From Xanthomonas sp. Leaf131 (GTDB taxonomy: Bacteria > Pseudomonadota > Gammaproteobacteria > Xanthomonadales > Xanthomonadaceae): a stretch of DNA of 64,000 nt. This document shows positions 16,334 to 24,487 of the stretch, piece by piece. The notes beneath the pieces are model-generated. The model searched no databases and was not told the origin of the DNA. It saw nothing but the letters and a program-made list of their open reading frames with translations. The position numbers were made by a program, and so were the translations under genes. How positions within the stretch are numbered: the first letter of the stretch is position 1; each line of letters begins with the position of its first letter. The stretch covers positions 124,001 through 188,000 of the forward strand of contig NZ_LMOG01000004.1 of the NCBI RefSeq assembly GCF_001423495.1. Reading direction: 5' to 3'.

Positions 16334-17355
16334 TGTTGACCGACCAGCTGCCCGCCACCGCGCCTGCAGCGCCAGCCGTGCCTGCACGCACCGAGGCGTT
16401 CACCTTTGGCGACCCGACGCCGGTGCTCGATGGGCGCGGCGTGCTGGACTATCTGGAGTGCTGGCAGAACGGGCGCTGGTATGAGCCGCCGGTTGCGCTG
16501 GATGGCCTGTCCAAGACCACGCGCAGCAATCCGTTCCTGCAGTCCGGCCTGATCTTCAAGCGCAACATGCTGGCGCGCACCTTCAAGCCGCACCGGCTGC
16601 TGACGCGCGAGGCGTTTGAGCAGCTGTCGCTGGACTGGATCACGCTGGGCAATGGCTACCTTGAGCGCCGTCGCAACCGCTTGGGCAATGCGCTGTCGCT
16701 GACTGCGCCGTTGTCCAAGTACATGCGGCGCGGCATCACCGAGGGCGAGTACTTCCAAGTGCGCACCTGGCACGACGAGCACGTGTTCGAGCCGGGCAGC
16801 GTGTTCCAGCTGCGCGAAGCCGATGTCGATCAGGAACTCTACGGCCTGCCTGAGTGGATGCCGGCGATGCAATCGGCGCTGCTCAATGAATCGGCCACGC
16901 TGTTCCGGCGCAAGTACTACAACAACGGCTCGCATGCCGGTTTCATCCTGTACCTGACCGACCCGCAGCAGAGCCAGGAAGACGTCGATGCGCTGCGCAA
17001 CGCCATGAAGGGTGCCAAGGGGCCGGGCAACTTCCGCAACCTGTTCCTGTACTCGCCGGGCGGCAACAAGGATGGCCTGAAGCTGATCCCGGTCAGCGAG
17101 GTGGCGGCCAAGGACGAGTTCAGCGGCATCAAGGGCATCACCCGCGACGACATGCTGGCCGCGCTGCGGATCCCGCCGCAACTCATGGGCATCGTGCCGC
17201 AGAACGCTGGCGGTTTCGGGTCGATCCGCGAGGCCGCTGCCGTGTGGGCCGCCAACGAGCTGGAACCGCTGCAGGCGCGCATGTTGAAGATCAATGACTG
17301 GGTGGGCGATGAGGTGATCGCCTTCACCCCCTACGCGCCGCCAGCGGCCGCGTAA
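16333..17355 (+). CDS. Q: Portal protein (gpQ)
   Basis: A 340-residue P2-family portal protein beginning MLTDQLPATAPAAPAVPART, with the ATG overlapping the P stop (TGATG). Typical segments are NPFLQSGLIFKRNML, LDWITLGNGYLERRRNR, GLPEWMPAMQSALLNESATLFRRKYYNNGSHAGFILY, and PPQLMGIVPQNAGGFGS. It forms the dodecameric ring at the vertex through which DNA enters. In P2 this gene lies next to cos. Confidence 0.96.
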   Translation: MLTDQLPATAPAAPAVPARTEAFTFGDPTPVLDGRGVLDYLECWQNGRWYEPPVALDGLSKTTRSNPFLQSGLIFKRNMLARTFKPHRLLTREAFEQLSLDWITLGNGYLERRRNRLGNALSLTAPLSKYMRRGITEGEYFQVRTWHDEHVFEPGSVFQLREADVDQELYGLPEWMPAMQSALLNESATLFRRKYYNNGSHAGFILYLTDPQQSQEDVDALRNAMKGAKGPGNFRNLFLYSPGGNKDGLKLIPVSEVAAKDEFSGIKGITRDDMLAALRIPPQLMGIVPQNAGGFGSIREAAAVWAANELEPLQARMLKINDWVGDEVIAFTPYAPPAAA

Positions 17356-17380
17356 TCCTTTCCCACCGCAAGACCACGCA

Positions 17381-17626
17381 ATGCTCAAGAACCTCCGTTG
17401 TGGCGACTGTGCCCGCCTGCTGTGCAAGGCCGGCGCCTTCGATGAAATCCAGATCAAGTGCCCGCGTTGCGGCACGCTCAATCACCTGAAGGCCGAGAGC
17501 CTCACCTCCGATCGCCGCGAGCGAATCCAAGAAGGCTCTCACCATGAAAAACCAGCTGCTCCAGGGCGACGCCCTGACCATCCTTCCCACGCTCGAAGCG
17601 AATTCGTTCGACGCGCTGATCACTGA
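17381..17626 (+). CDS. Com-like zinc-finger translational regulator
   Basis: An 81-residue protein starting MLKNLRCGDCARLLCKAGAFDEIQIKCPRC. Cys7, Cys10, Cys27 and Cys30 form a zinc ribbon, and the spacing and surrounding residues match Mu phage Com, which binds mom mRNA and switches on its translation. The C-terminal third is Arg/His-rich and overlaps the start of the following methyltransferase by 83 bases. By analogy it may control translation of that gene. Confidence 0.82.
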   Translation: MLKNLRCGDCARLLCKAGAFDEIQIKCPRCGTLNHLKAESLTSDRRERIQEGSHHEKPAAPGRRPDHPSHARSEFVRRADH

Positions 17627-18254
17627 CCCACCTTATGCCAGCGGTGGCCTGCATGCCGCTGCACGGGCCAAGCCACCCTCGGCAAAGTACGTCCAAGGCG
17701 GTGGTGCGCAACTGCACGCCGACTTCGTTGGCGACGAACGCGACCAACGCTCGCACCTGAAGTGGATGCACTTATGGTTGTCGGAATGTGCGCGCGTGCT
17801 CAAGGACGGCGCGCCGGTGTTGCTGTTCACCGACTGGCGGCAGCTGCCACTGACCACCGACGCGCTGCAGATCGCCGGTTTCACCTGGCGCGGCATCACG
17901 GTCTGGGACAAGACCGAAGGCGTGCGGCCGCAGCTGGGGCGCTTCCGCAACCAAGCCGAATACATCGTGTGGGGCAGCAAGGGCAACATGCCGCTGGATC
18001 GCCGCGCGCCTGTGCTGCCAGGTGTTATCCGTGAATCGGTGCGCAAGGCTGATAAGCATCATCTGACCGGCAAGCCGACCGACTTGATGCGGCAGCTGGT
18101 CAAGATCTGCGAGGCAGGCGGACGAATCCTAGACCCCTTCGCCGGCAGCGGCACGACACTGGTGGCGGCCGAGCTTGAGGGATACGGCTGGACCGGTGTG
18201 GAGATGACTAGCCACTATGTGGGCAATGCGTCCGAGCGGTTAGCCTCTCTGTAA
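17544..18254 (+). CDS. Phage DNA methyltransferase (beta-type, N6-adenine or N4-cytosine)
   Basis: A 236-residue amino-methyltransferase beginning MKNQLLQGDALTILPTLEAN. Motif IV DPPY (residues 28-31) comes first, and the AdoMet motif I FAGSGTT (199-205) is near the C-terminus, the order typical of beta-class N6/N4 methylases. No partner restriction enzyme is visible. The gene overlaps the Com-like gene and ends before an intrinsic terminator. It probably protects phage DNA from host restriction. The target sequence cannot be read from the gene. Confidence 0.92.
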   Translation: MKNQLLQGDALTILPTLEANSFDALITDPPYASGGLHAAARAKPPSAKYVQGGGAQLHADFVGDERDQRSHLKWMHLWLSECARVLKDGAPVLLFTDWRQLPLTTDALQIAGFTWRGITVWDKTEGVRPQLGRFRNQAEYIVWGSKGNMPLDRRAPVLPGVIRESVRKADKHHLTGKPTDLMRQLVKICEAGGRILDPFAGSGTTLVAAELEGYGWTGVEMTSHYVGNASERLASL

Positions 18255-18260
18255 AACTCA

Positions 18261-18288
18261 CGGGGCTGAGAATTCTTAGCCCCGTTTT
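18261..18288 (+). terminator. Rho-independent terminator after the methyltransferase
   Basis: Stem CGGGGCT paired with AGCCCCG around a 10-base loop, followed by TTTT, starting 7 bases after the methyltransferase stop. It closes the rightward P-Q-com-methylase transcript and marks the last phage-like gene. Confidence 0.85.
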
Positions 18289-18341
18289 CGTTGCTAAGTC
18301 ATCAACCTGTCGCGCGCCAGTTCAACCAACCGCCAAGAGCA

Positions 18342-19646
18342 TCATCGCGATAGCGGCAGCCAGATCCAAAGTGCGACGAGGGTGACCAACAGGACGGGCG
18401 GCGTCAGTATCAGCCCCACCTTCATGTATTGGCCCCACGTGATTCGTTGGCCCTTTCCGGCTAGTACATGCAGCCATAGAAGCGTCGCGAGTGAGCCGAT
18501 CGGGGTGAGCTTAGGACCCAAATCATTGCCCACGACGTTGGCATAGATCATCAGTTCGCGGGTAGCAGCGGGAACGTTGGCCCCATCGATGGCGAGCGCG
18601 CCCACCAGCGTTGCCGGCATGTTGTTCATGATCGAGGCGAGTCCCGCCACTGCGAAGCCGGTGCCGATCGTGGCCACAAAGCTTCCTTGCGCCGCCAGCC
18701 ACTCAAGGACCGCACTTGCCGCTTTGGTTAGCCAAGCATTGCCGAGTCCGTAGACCACCAGATACATGCCAACCGAAAACAGCACGATCTGCCAGGGCGC
18801 TTCGCGCAGGATCTTCGTCAGCTGCATCGTGGCGCCTCTGCCGCCCGTCGCCCAGCGGCCAGCAATTGCCATCAGTACTAGCGCGGCCGCGCCCGTCACC
18901 AGAGCGATGGGTACACCGAGCGGCCCGGTCACGAAATACGCCACGAGGAGCAAAGCGAGCAGCGGCAAGGCAGCACGGAAGACCGCCGTGTCGCGTATCG
19001 CCTCACCCGGCGCTTCGAGATCGTTGACCGGATATGTGCGAGGAATGTCGCGCCGGAACCAGAGCCACAGCACGATCAATGTCGCCACGACCGACACTAG
19101 ATTCACCGGCACCATGACTGTTGCATAGCGTCCGAATGACACGTCAAAGAAGTTCGCCGTGACGATGTTGACTAGATTCGAGACAACCAGCGGCAGGCTT
19201 GCTGTGTCAGCGATGAAACCACATGCCACCGTGAACGCGAGCGCGCCGGCAGGTGGGAAATTCAAGCGCAGCAAAATGGCGAGAACAATGGGCGTCAGCA
19301 AAAGGGCCGCGCCATCGTTAGCGAAAACCGCAGCGATCGCTGCGCCTAGCAGAACGATAAGTGGAAACAGTTTCCGACCATTGCCGCCACCCCATCGAGC
19401 TACGTGCAGTGCTGCCCAGGCAAAGAAGCCAGCTGCGTCCAAGATGAGCGAGATGATGATGAGGGCGACGAAGGTAAAGGTCGCATCCCAGACGATTCCC
19501 CACACGGTGCCGACGTCGTTCCACCCGACGACGCCGGTAGCCAACGCGACTGCGGCACCGGCGAGGGCCGACCAGCCTATGCCAATCCCGCGCGGTTGCC
19601 AGATGACGAAAACAAGGGTGACGATGAAAATCGCGAGGGCAAGCAT
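18342..19646 (-). CDS. arsB: Arsenite efflux pump ArsB
   Basis: A 434-residue membrane protein with about 12 helices. It begins [31 protein letters not shown] and contains [58 protein letters not shown], and [21 protein letters not shown], all close to E. coli ArsB. It expels arsenite and antimonite by proton exchange. No arsA ATPase is nearby, so it should work alone. It is the last gene of the leftward arsRCHB cluster, 18 bases after arsH. Confidence 0.97.
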   Translation of the reverse strand: MLALAIFIVTLVFVIWQPRGIGIGWSALAGAAVALATGVVGWNDVGTVWGIVWDATFTFVALIIISLILDAAGFFAWAALHVARWGGGNGRKLFPLIVLLGAAIAAVFANDGAALLLTPIVLAILLRLNFPPAGALAFTVACGFIADTASLPLVVSNLVNIVTANFFDVSFGRYATVMVPVNLVSVVATLIVLWLWFRRDIPRTYPVNDLEAPGEAIRDTAVFRAALPLLALLLVAYFVTGPLGVPIALVTGAAALVLMAIAGRWATGGRGATMQLTKILREAPWQIVLFSVGMYLVVYGLGNAWLTKAASAVLEWLAAQGSFVATIGTGFAVAGLASIMNNMPATLVGALAIDGANVPAATRELMIYANVVGNDLGPKLTPIGSLATLLWLHVLAGKGQRITWGQYMKVGLILTPPVLLVTLVALWIWLPLSR

Positions 19647-19664
19647 GCAGCGCTCCGCAGTGGG

Positions 19665-20387
19665 TCAGATGGAGCGCTGATTTACGCGCTTGGACAATTC
19701 TTCGGCGTTTTCAACTCGCTCGGAATAGCGATCGGTCAGATACGCCGAGCGGCCACGCACAAGCCAGGTGAATTTCACCAGTTCCTCGCAAACGTCGATG
19801 ACGCGCTGATAGTAGGCGGACGGCTTCATACGCCCGGCCTCATCGAACTCCTGAAACGCCTTGGCAACGGACGACTGGTTCGGGATCGTAAGCATGCGCA
19901 TCCACCGGCCGAGCACGCGCAGTTGGTTCACAGCGTTGAAGCTCTGCGAACCGCCGGAAACCTGCATGACGGCCAGCGTTTTGCCTTGTGTCGGGCGTTT
20001 GGCGCCGTCGGCGAGCGGAATCCAGTCGATCTGCGCTTTCAGGATCCCGGTCATCGCACCATGGCGCTCCGGACTGACCCAAACCATGCCTTCCGACCAA
20101 TAGGCGAGTTCGCGCAACTCACTCACCTTCGGATGATCTGGAGCGGCCCCGTCGGGCAGTGGCAGGTCGTGCGGATCGAAGATGCGTACGTCGCAGCCGT
20201 ACCAGCGCAGCAGGCGACCAGTTTCCTCTGCCAGCAGCCGCGAATAGGAGCGCTCACGTAACGAGCCATACAGAACCAGGATGCGGGGCGGATGTCTGGG
20301 GTCGCCGGGCGCGGCCAGTGCGTCGACGTCGATTGGGGTGAGCTGTGTCGGGTCGATACCCGGTAGATCCATGGCAACGCGATCCAT
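19665..20387 (-). CDS. arsH: ArsH NADPH-dependent FMN reductase
   Basis: A 240-residue flavoprotein with the start at [13 protein letters not shown], whose ATG overlaps the arsC stop (TGATG). The phosphate-binding loop [16 protein letters not shown] and the segments [21 protein letters not shown] and [19 protein letters not shown] match ArsH, which reduces quinones and oxidises trivalent organoarsenicals using NADPH and FMN. Its presence suggests resistance to methylated or oxidative arsenic stress as well as inorganic arsenic. Confidence 0.96.
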   Translation of the reverse strand: MDRVAMDLPGIDPTQLTPIDVDALAAPGDPRHPPRILVLYGSLRERSYSRLLAEETGRLLRWYGCDVRIFDPHDLPLPDGAAPDHPKVSELRELAYWSEGMVWVSPERHGAMTGILKAQIDWIPLADGAKRPTQGKTLAVMQVSGGSQSFNAVNQLRVLGRWMRMLTIPNQSSVAKAFQEFDEAGRMKPSAYYQRVIDVCEELVKFTWLVRGRSAYLTDRYSERVENAEELSKRVNQRSI

Positions 20388-20797
20388 CACTTCGACGCTC
20401 CGCCTGTTGTCACCGCTTCGCCGTCTTCTTTCGTGAAGGACGCCACTGGGTTGGCCAGCAGCGTGAGTACCTTCTCGGATGGCCGGCACAGCGCTACGCC
20501 TCGATCGGAAACGACGATGGGACGGTTGATGAGGATGGGGTGCGCAATCATCGCGTCCACCAGCTGTGCGTCAGTGAGGGCAGGATTGTCCAAGCCCAAC
20601 TCCGCGTACGGCGTTCCCTTCTGACGTAAGAGGTCGCGAGGCGCGACGCCCATGGCGGCAATTAGCTCGACCAGCTTCTCGCGCGTCGGCGGCGTCTGCA
20701 GATATTCGATGACCTCAGGATCCTCGCCGGATTGGCGCATCATCTCCAACGTGTTCCGGGACGTGCCGCAGGCAGGGTTGTGGTAGATCGTCAGCAT
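20387..20797 (-). CDS. arsC: Glutaredoxin-dependent arsenate reductase ArsC
   Basis: A 136-residue ArsC starting [20 protein letters not shown]. Cys10 in [10 protein letters not shown] is the catalytic residue. The anion-binding arginine region [10 protein letters not shown] and the LCRPSE motif are present, and the C-terminus has SFTKEDGE as in the E. coli enzyme. It reduces arsenate to arsenite with glutathione and glutaredoxin, feeding ArsB. Second gene of the operon. Confidence 0.97.
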   Translation of the reverse strand: MLTIYHNPACGTSRNTLEMMRQSGEDPEVIEYLQTPPTREKLVELIAAMGVAPRDLLRQKGTPYAELGLDNPALTDAQLVDAMIAHPILINRPIVVSDRGVALCRPSEKVLTLLANPVASFTKEDGEAVTTGGASK

Positions 20798-20858
20798 CAC
20801 AGTCGTTTCCTTGAGCTAGGCCAGGTCAGTGCGACGGGCGTTAAGGGCTGAGGACAGC

Positions 20859-21197
20859 TCATGTGCAGGTTTCTGACGCACAAGGAGTCAAGGCAACACC
20901 GCAGATCTCCGGGTTCCCGGAGCAGCAGTCCTCGGTGAGAAATGCAAGCAGCTGGCGCATGTCCTCGTAGCTCGCCGCATACAGGACACGTCGCCCGTCG
21001 CGCCAAGAGCGCAGCAGGCGAGCACGCTCCAGCGTCGCGAGATGAAAGCTCATGCGTGTTGGAGGAATCGAAAGCCGCTCGGCAATCTCCCCTGACGGCA
21101 TGCCGTCGGGGCCGGCGCGAACAAGCATTCGGAATGCGGCGAGTCGGTCGGTGTGTGCGAGAGCGGAGAGGGCTGCAACAGCGGAATCATCTTTCAT
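20859..21197 (-). CDS. arsR: Arsenic-responsive repressor ArsR
   Basis: A 112-residue winged-helix protein of the ArsR/SmtB family. The recognition region is EIAERLSIPPTRMSFHLATLERARLLRSWRDGRRVLY. It lacks the E. coli-type CVC motif in the DNA-binding helix. Instead a C-terminal cluster (Cys91, Cys92, Cys99, Cys106, Cys111) probably binds As(III), as in the Acidithiobacillus type. It is the first gene of arsRCHB and likely represses it from the palindrome just upstream. Confidence 0.93.
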   Translation of the reverse strand: MKDDSAVAALSALAHTDRLAAFRMLVRAGPDGMPSGEIAERLSIPPTRMSFHLATLERARLLRSWRDGRRVLYAASYEDMRQLLAFLTEDCCSGNPEICGVALTPCASETCT

Positions 21198-21218
21198 GGC
21201 GCCACTCTACAAGGATAG

Positions 21219-21231
21219 TTGCAGAGTGCAA
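21219..21231. promoter_or_regulatory. Probable ArsR operator
   Basis: Perfect inverted repeat TTGCA-gag-TGCAA, 21 bases upstream of the arsR start codon and therefore within the expected promoter. Size and position suit a dimeric ArsR site. Binding is inferred. Confidence 0.55.
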
Positions 21232-21553
21232 TGGTTGATGCAATTTGGGGCTTGAGGGCAGAGGTCGACCAGTGCCGCGCACCAGCCGCCTTAGCGCTCC
21301 AGTGTCGCAGTGGCCCTGGGGCACCTAGGCTGCGGCTGACAGCTGGCACGCGCAATCGTCGCCCCGCCACGCCTGCGGGCTTCGTGCACGGTTTTCGCTG
21401 CACCCCCGCAGGGTGGGCCTAGGGCGCGCTGCTGTTGCCGATCCGTGCGATTCAAGCGGGCCTCTCTTCCCTGCAGATCCCTGCGCGCCTAGGGCGCTTT
21501 GCGGGTGGGTACGGCTGCTTTCCTCGGCTTGACCGCCGGGCGCATTTCGGCAA
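21232..21553. other. Gene-free GC-rich stretch upstream of arsR
   Basis: No convincing coding region is seen. Short frames on both strands lack start signals and family features. The stretch contains several GC-rich inverted words (for example CACCTAGG and GGGCCTAGGGC) but no terminator or RNA gene that I can support. Confidence 0.5.
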
Positions 21554-21859
21554 ATGACCATCGGAGCGAGGTAATCGGTAATCCGGGACCTGAAACAGGA
21601 TCTAAGCGACTGATTTAAATAGGAAATTATAGATTACCTTTTGGGGTGATTTAAGGTAATCGTCGTCCCATAAAAAAGTTATGTCATTGAATTTTAAGGA
21701 TATTTTTTGGGGGCTTGATTACCTCCCTAAAAGGTAATCCCGTTACCTCTAGATTACCCTTTAATTACCTTTGATATTGTTGTGTAAGTGTTTGATAAAT
21801 ATATAGCTATGTGCATTTATGATGGCGGATTACCTAAATTACCTTCTCCCGATGGTCAT
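21554..21859. repeat. 306-bp element with terminal inverted repeats and GGTAATC repeats
   Basis: An AT-rich block bounded by ATGACCATCGG at 21554-21564 and its exact complement at 21849-21859. Inside each end the similarity goes on for about 38 bases with gaps, including two GGTAAT words on each side. Across the block the core GGTAAT/ATTACC occurs about ten times (21570, 21577, 21632, 21655, 21717, 21733, 21752, 21764, 21828, 21838) plus one shorter GTTACC. It has no gene. It could be a miniature inverted-repeat element, the ends of a lost transposon, or an iteron-type replication origin. Flanking target duplication is not clear. Confidence 0.7.
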
Positions 21860-22031
21860 CCCAAAAATTGACTATTAGGGGCTTGGAACGGGGCTCCGGC
21901 CACCGCACTTGCCTATACGCTTGAGCACACGCGCATCGACCGCCCATCTCTCGCGGATGGCCAGGGCCTGCACGTTGCCGTAGAAATTGGAGCCAGTCCG
22001 AGCCGCCTGAGTCAGGCCTGCCGGCGCGCGA

Positions 22032-23318
22032 TCAGCACGTGGCGCGCGGAAGATCTGCCAGTGAGGTAGTGAAGCGTCCCGACAAGAGCTCTTGCCGCGA
22101 AGCCCATGATGGAGAGTTCTGCCACCCGCTTGCACCGAGGCCGGCCGTACCCCGCCCAAAGCGTCGGTTGATAGCGTCCAAGGCGCTCATCAGCTTCTCG
22201 TCGCCGATGCGAGCCGGGGTGAATAGGTCGCCCTGCAGGTCTTCAGGCTTGGCTAGATCCATCAGGCACACGCCGGCCTTTTTGTAGGCGAAGCCTTCTC
22301 GCATGAAGCCCTGGAACAGCCGGCGTACAGTCGTGAGCACGATGCGGCTGTCAGAGGTGGCGGAGGCGAGTGGGGCGGTGCGTGATGGGTTATGCTGCGG
22401 TACGCCCGGCTTGAACGAGTCCGTTTCGGCAAAGATGCCAATCGCGCTCGACGTCAATCCGCGAGCGCGCAGCTTCTCGGTGGCACGCATGGCGAAGGTG
22501 GCCAGCGCCTCTGACATATCTTGCGGGTCGCTTACCCATGTCCCAAACGATCGGCTGACCATGATTTGCTGCCGGTCTGGCTCGACCTCTTCAAGCTCGA
22601 GGCAGGCGTGACCCTGCAGCTCGCGCTGCGTGCGCGCCATCACCACTCCGAACTCCGCGAGCAGGTCGTCTGCAGCCGCATCCCGCAGATCCGCTGCCGT
22701 ATACACACCGCGTGCCTGCAGCCTGGCGCTCCAGCGCCTACCAACGCCCCAGAGGTCGCCAACGGACGTGGCCCGCAGCACGGCATCGACTTCACTGACG
22801 CTGAGCGCGGCCAAGTCACAGACGCCGGCTAGGCCGGCTGGGTAGCTGCCCGGCTTGCGCGCCGCATCTTTGGCGACCCGGTTGGCCAGCTTGGCCAGGG
22901 TCTTCGTCGGCGCGATGCCGATGCAGTTCGGGATGCCAGTCCATTGGTAGACGCGCTCGCGTAGGTCGACGGCGAGCTGCCGGCGATCGCGGATCCCGGC
23001 CAGGTCAAGGAAAGACTCGTCAATGGAGTACACCTCTACACGCGGCGCGGCTTGGCGAAGTATCACGCCGATGCGCGAGGCGATGTCGCCGTACAGACCG
23101 AAGTTTGCGGAGCGCAACGCCAGCCGCCGGCGGATCTGCGTGGGTACCTTGTGGATGGGCTGTCCCATCGTCACGCCTAGCGCCTTGGCCTCGTCCGATC
23201 GAGCAATGGCGCAGCCATCGTTGTTGCTCAGCACGACCAACGGCCTGCCGCGCAGCTCTGGCTGGAACACCCGCTCGCAGCTGGCGTAGAAGTTGTTGCC
23301 GTCGATCAACGCGAACAT
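22032..23318 (-). CDS. umuC: DNA polymerase V catalytic subunit UmuC
   Basis: A 428-residue Y-family polymerase. Start at MFALIDGNNFYASCERVFQPEL, whose ATG overlaps the umuD stop. Catalytic features are MFALIDGNNFY (Asp) and YSIDESFLDL (Asp-Glu). Also seen are PLVVLSNNDGCAIARSDEAKALGV, GIAPTKTLAKLANRVAK, and a C-terminal little-finger region ending RRFGRGTAGLGASG...SGRFTTSLADLP. It performs error-prone translesion synthesis after activation with UmuD'. Full length. Confidence 0.96.
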   Translation of the reverse strand: MFALIDGNNFYASCERVFQPELRGRPLVVLSNNDGCAIARSDEAKALGVTMGQPIHKVPTQIRRRLALRSANFGLYGDIASRIGVILRQAAPRVEVYSIDESFLDLAGIRDRRQLAVDLRERVYQWTGIPNCIGIAPTKTLAKLANRVAKDAARKPGSYPAGLAGVCDLAALSVSEVDAVLRATSVGDLWGVGRRWSARLQARGVYTAADLRDAAADDLLAEFGVVMARTQRELQGHACLELEEVEPDRQQIMVSRSFGTWVSDPQDMSEALATFAMRATEKLRARGLTSSAIGIFAETDSFKPGVPQHNPSRTAPLASATSDSRIVLTTVRRLFQGFMREGFAYKKAGVCLMDLAKPEDLQGDLFTPARIGDEKLMSALDAINRRFGRGTAGLGASGWQNSPSWASRQELLSGRFTTSLADLPRATC

Positions 23319-23797
23319 CAGCGGCCAGCACGGGAATGAGCTCGCGTGACCTGGCGGACCACGCCCACGACCGCGAACACCTCGACCTCTGTGCCTGGCG
23401 CCAGGACGATCGGCGCGCAATGTGGACTACGGCTGTGGAGCTCGATGTGGTCGACCGCAACCTGAAGAATCTTGCAAACCGGCTGATTACCATCCCAGAT
23501 GGCCAGCACGATGTCGCCATTGATCGGACGCACAGAGCGGTCAACGACCAGGATGTCCCCGTCGCAGACGCCGGCCAGGATCATGCTCCAGCCCTCGGCG
23601 CGGTAGAGAAAGGTGGCAGGCGGGTTGCGGATCAGCACCTGGTTCAGATCAAGCTCGTCGTCCTGGAAATCCTCGGCGGGCGAGGGGAAGCCGAGTTGGA
23701 TCCGAAGCGCGCTGACCGGCAGCCGCAAAGGCGCAGGATCGCCGCAGGCCGGCCCAAGCAGGCGGGCATAGGTATGGGGTGGCGGGAGGGACAGCAT
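23318..23797 (-). CDS. umuD: UmuD, translesion polymerase V accessory protein
   Basis: A 159-residue LexA/UmuD-like protein. Ser71 (AEGWSM) and Lys109 (QPVCKILQ) form the expected Ser-Lys dyad. The self-cleavage region reads LRIQLGFPSPAEDF, where E. coli has C-G before FPSPA. Here the residue before Gly is Leu, unusual for RecA-stimulated cleavage. The active-site motif is WSM rather than the more common DSM. First gene of the umuDC operon under a LexA box 51 bases upstream. Confidence 0.93.
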   Translation of the reverse strand: MLSLPPPHTYARLLGPACGDPAPLRLPVSALRIQLGFPSPAEDFQDDELDLNQVLIRNPPATFLYRAEGWSMILAGVCDGDILVVDRSVRPINGDIVLAIWDGNQPVCKILQVAVDHIELHSRSPHCAPIVLAPGTEVEVFAVVGVVRQVTRAHSRAGR

Positions 23798-23847
23798 GAC
23801 GCGAACTCTCTGGGGATGACGTCTCAAAAGTGGAGACTGAGGCCTAA

Positions 23848-23862
23848 TTAGCATAATTACTA
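23848..23862. promoter_or_regulatory. LexA (SOS) box upstream of umuDC
   Basis: TTAGCATAATTACTA fits the TTAG-N6-TACTA LexA consensus of Xylella and Xanthomonas exactly. It lies 51 bases upstream of umuD within the promoter region. It predicts induction of umuDC by DNA damage and supports the family assignment of the host. Confidence 0.85.
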
Positions 23863-24133
23863 ACTGGTGGCGGTTCGCTCGTGGGCATGCGATGGCCACC
23901 TGCATTCAGCGGGGTGGGGGGCGAAGTGCGCGCTTTCGAGACTGAGAGGCTGTCATGTAAGGGAATTCCTTACAAAAGGGTGCGGGAGTGTCTGGTAAAT
24001 TGCGGAAATATTAGGAAGAGCGTTGGGGGCAGGGATGGAGGTGCTGGCTTTGTGTGACCACAACATGTTGGGGGTGGCAATCTGCGTGACGTGCGAAAGA
24101 GAGACGCAGACGTCACATGTATGGCTGCAACCT

Positions 24134-24146
24134 AACCACGATGGTT
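24134..24146. promoter_or_regulatory. Putative MqsA operator
   Basis: AACC-acgat-GGTT inverted repeat immediately upstream of mqsR. E. coli MqsA binds AACCT-N3-AGGTT palindromes, so a related half-site here fits autoregulation by the antitoxin. A second CAACC lies at 24128. Confidence 0.5.
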
Positions 24147-24151
24147 GATTA

Positions 24152-24487
24152 GTGAGAGTTCCGGGCCCAATATACGACCTACGCCAAGTCGCTGAGCTCG
24201 CGGCGGCGGGAAAGGTGACCTTCAGCCGACAGGCCCAGAAGGATCTTCAGGAGCTAGGCTTCAGTTCTGTGACCGCAACGGAGGCGATCAGATGGATACC
24301 TGCTGGCGACTATCGAGCATCTATCAGCTATGAGAATTTGCAGGCCTTTGACGACTATGTGACCTCGATCACTTGTCCTGCACTCCAGCAAGGGCGAAGG
24401 ATCTACGTCAAGTTTCGTATTCCGACTCCTGCGTCAGTCGACTATCTGCATGTCACATCCTTTCATATTGAGAGAGTTATCCCATGA
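24152..24487 (+). CDS. mqsR: MqsR-like toxin
   Basis: A 111-residue protein starting at GTG (no ATG is available). It has the MqsR layout: YDLRQVAELAAAGKVTFSRQAQKDLQELG, then IRWIPAGDYRASI, and a C-terminal IYVKFRI...LHVTSFHIE. MqsR is an mRNA interferase of the RelE/YoeB fold. Gene order (toxin first) and overlap with the antitoxin (ATGA) match mqsRA. Sequence identity to E. coli MqsR looks modest, so the call leans on the unmistakable MqsA next door. Confidence 0.8.
   Translation: MRVPGPIYDLRQVAELAAAGKVTFSRQAQKDLQELGFSSVTATEAIRWIPAGDYRASISYENLQAFDDYVTSITCPALQQGRRIYVKFRIPTPASVDYLHVTSFHIERVIP

Larger units (their letters stand above)
1..18288. mobile_element. P2-like prophage, structural and lysis part
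   Basis: About 27 genes follow the order of phage P2 late operons: P and Q rightward, and O-N-M-L-X-lysis-R-S then J-I-H-G-V-W-FI-FII-E-T leftward. As in several Xanthomonas and Stenotrophomonas relatives, V and W follow the fibre genes rather than preceding J. The left end lies outside the window. On the right the last phage-like gene is the methyltransferase, followed by a terminator. No integrase, repressor, cox or replication gene A is visible. The early region therefore lies elsewhere, or was lost or replaced by the arsenic/umuDC/TAC block. Confidence 0.9.

Noticed and set aside
16057-17481. 474-codon minus-strand open frame
   Set aside because: Antisense to terminase P and portal Q. 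No family features and biased Arg/Gln/His content.
17356-18341. P2 cos site right of portal Q
   Set aside because: A short CTTTCCCACCGC stretch at about 17360 vaguely recalls cos, but there is not enough similarity to call it.
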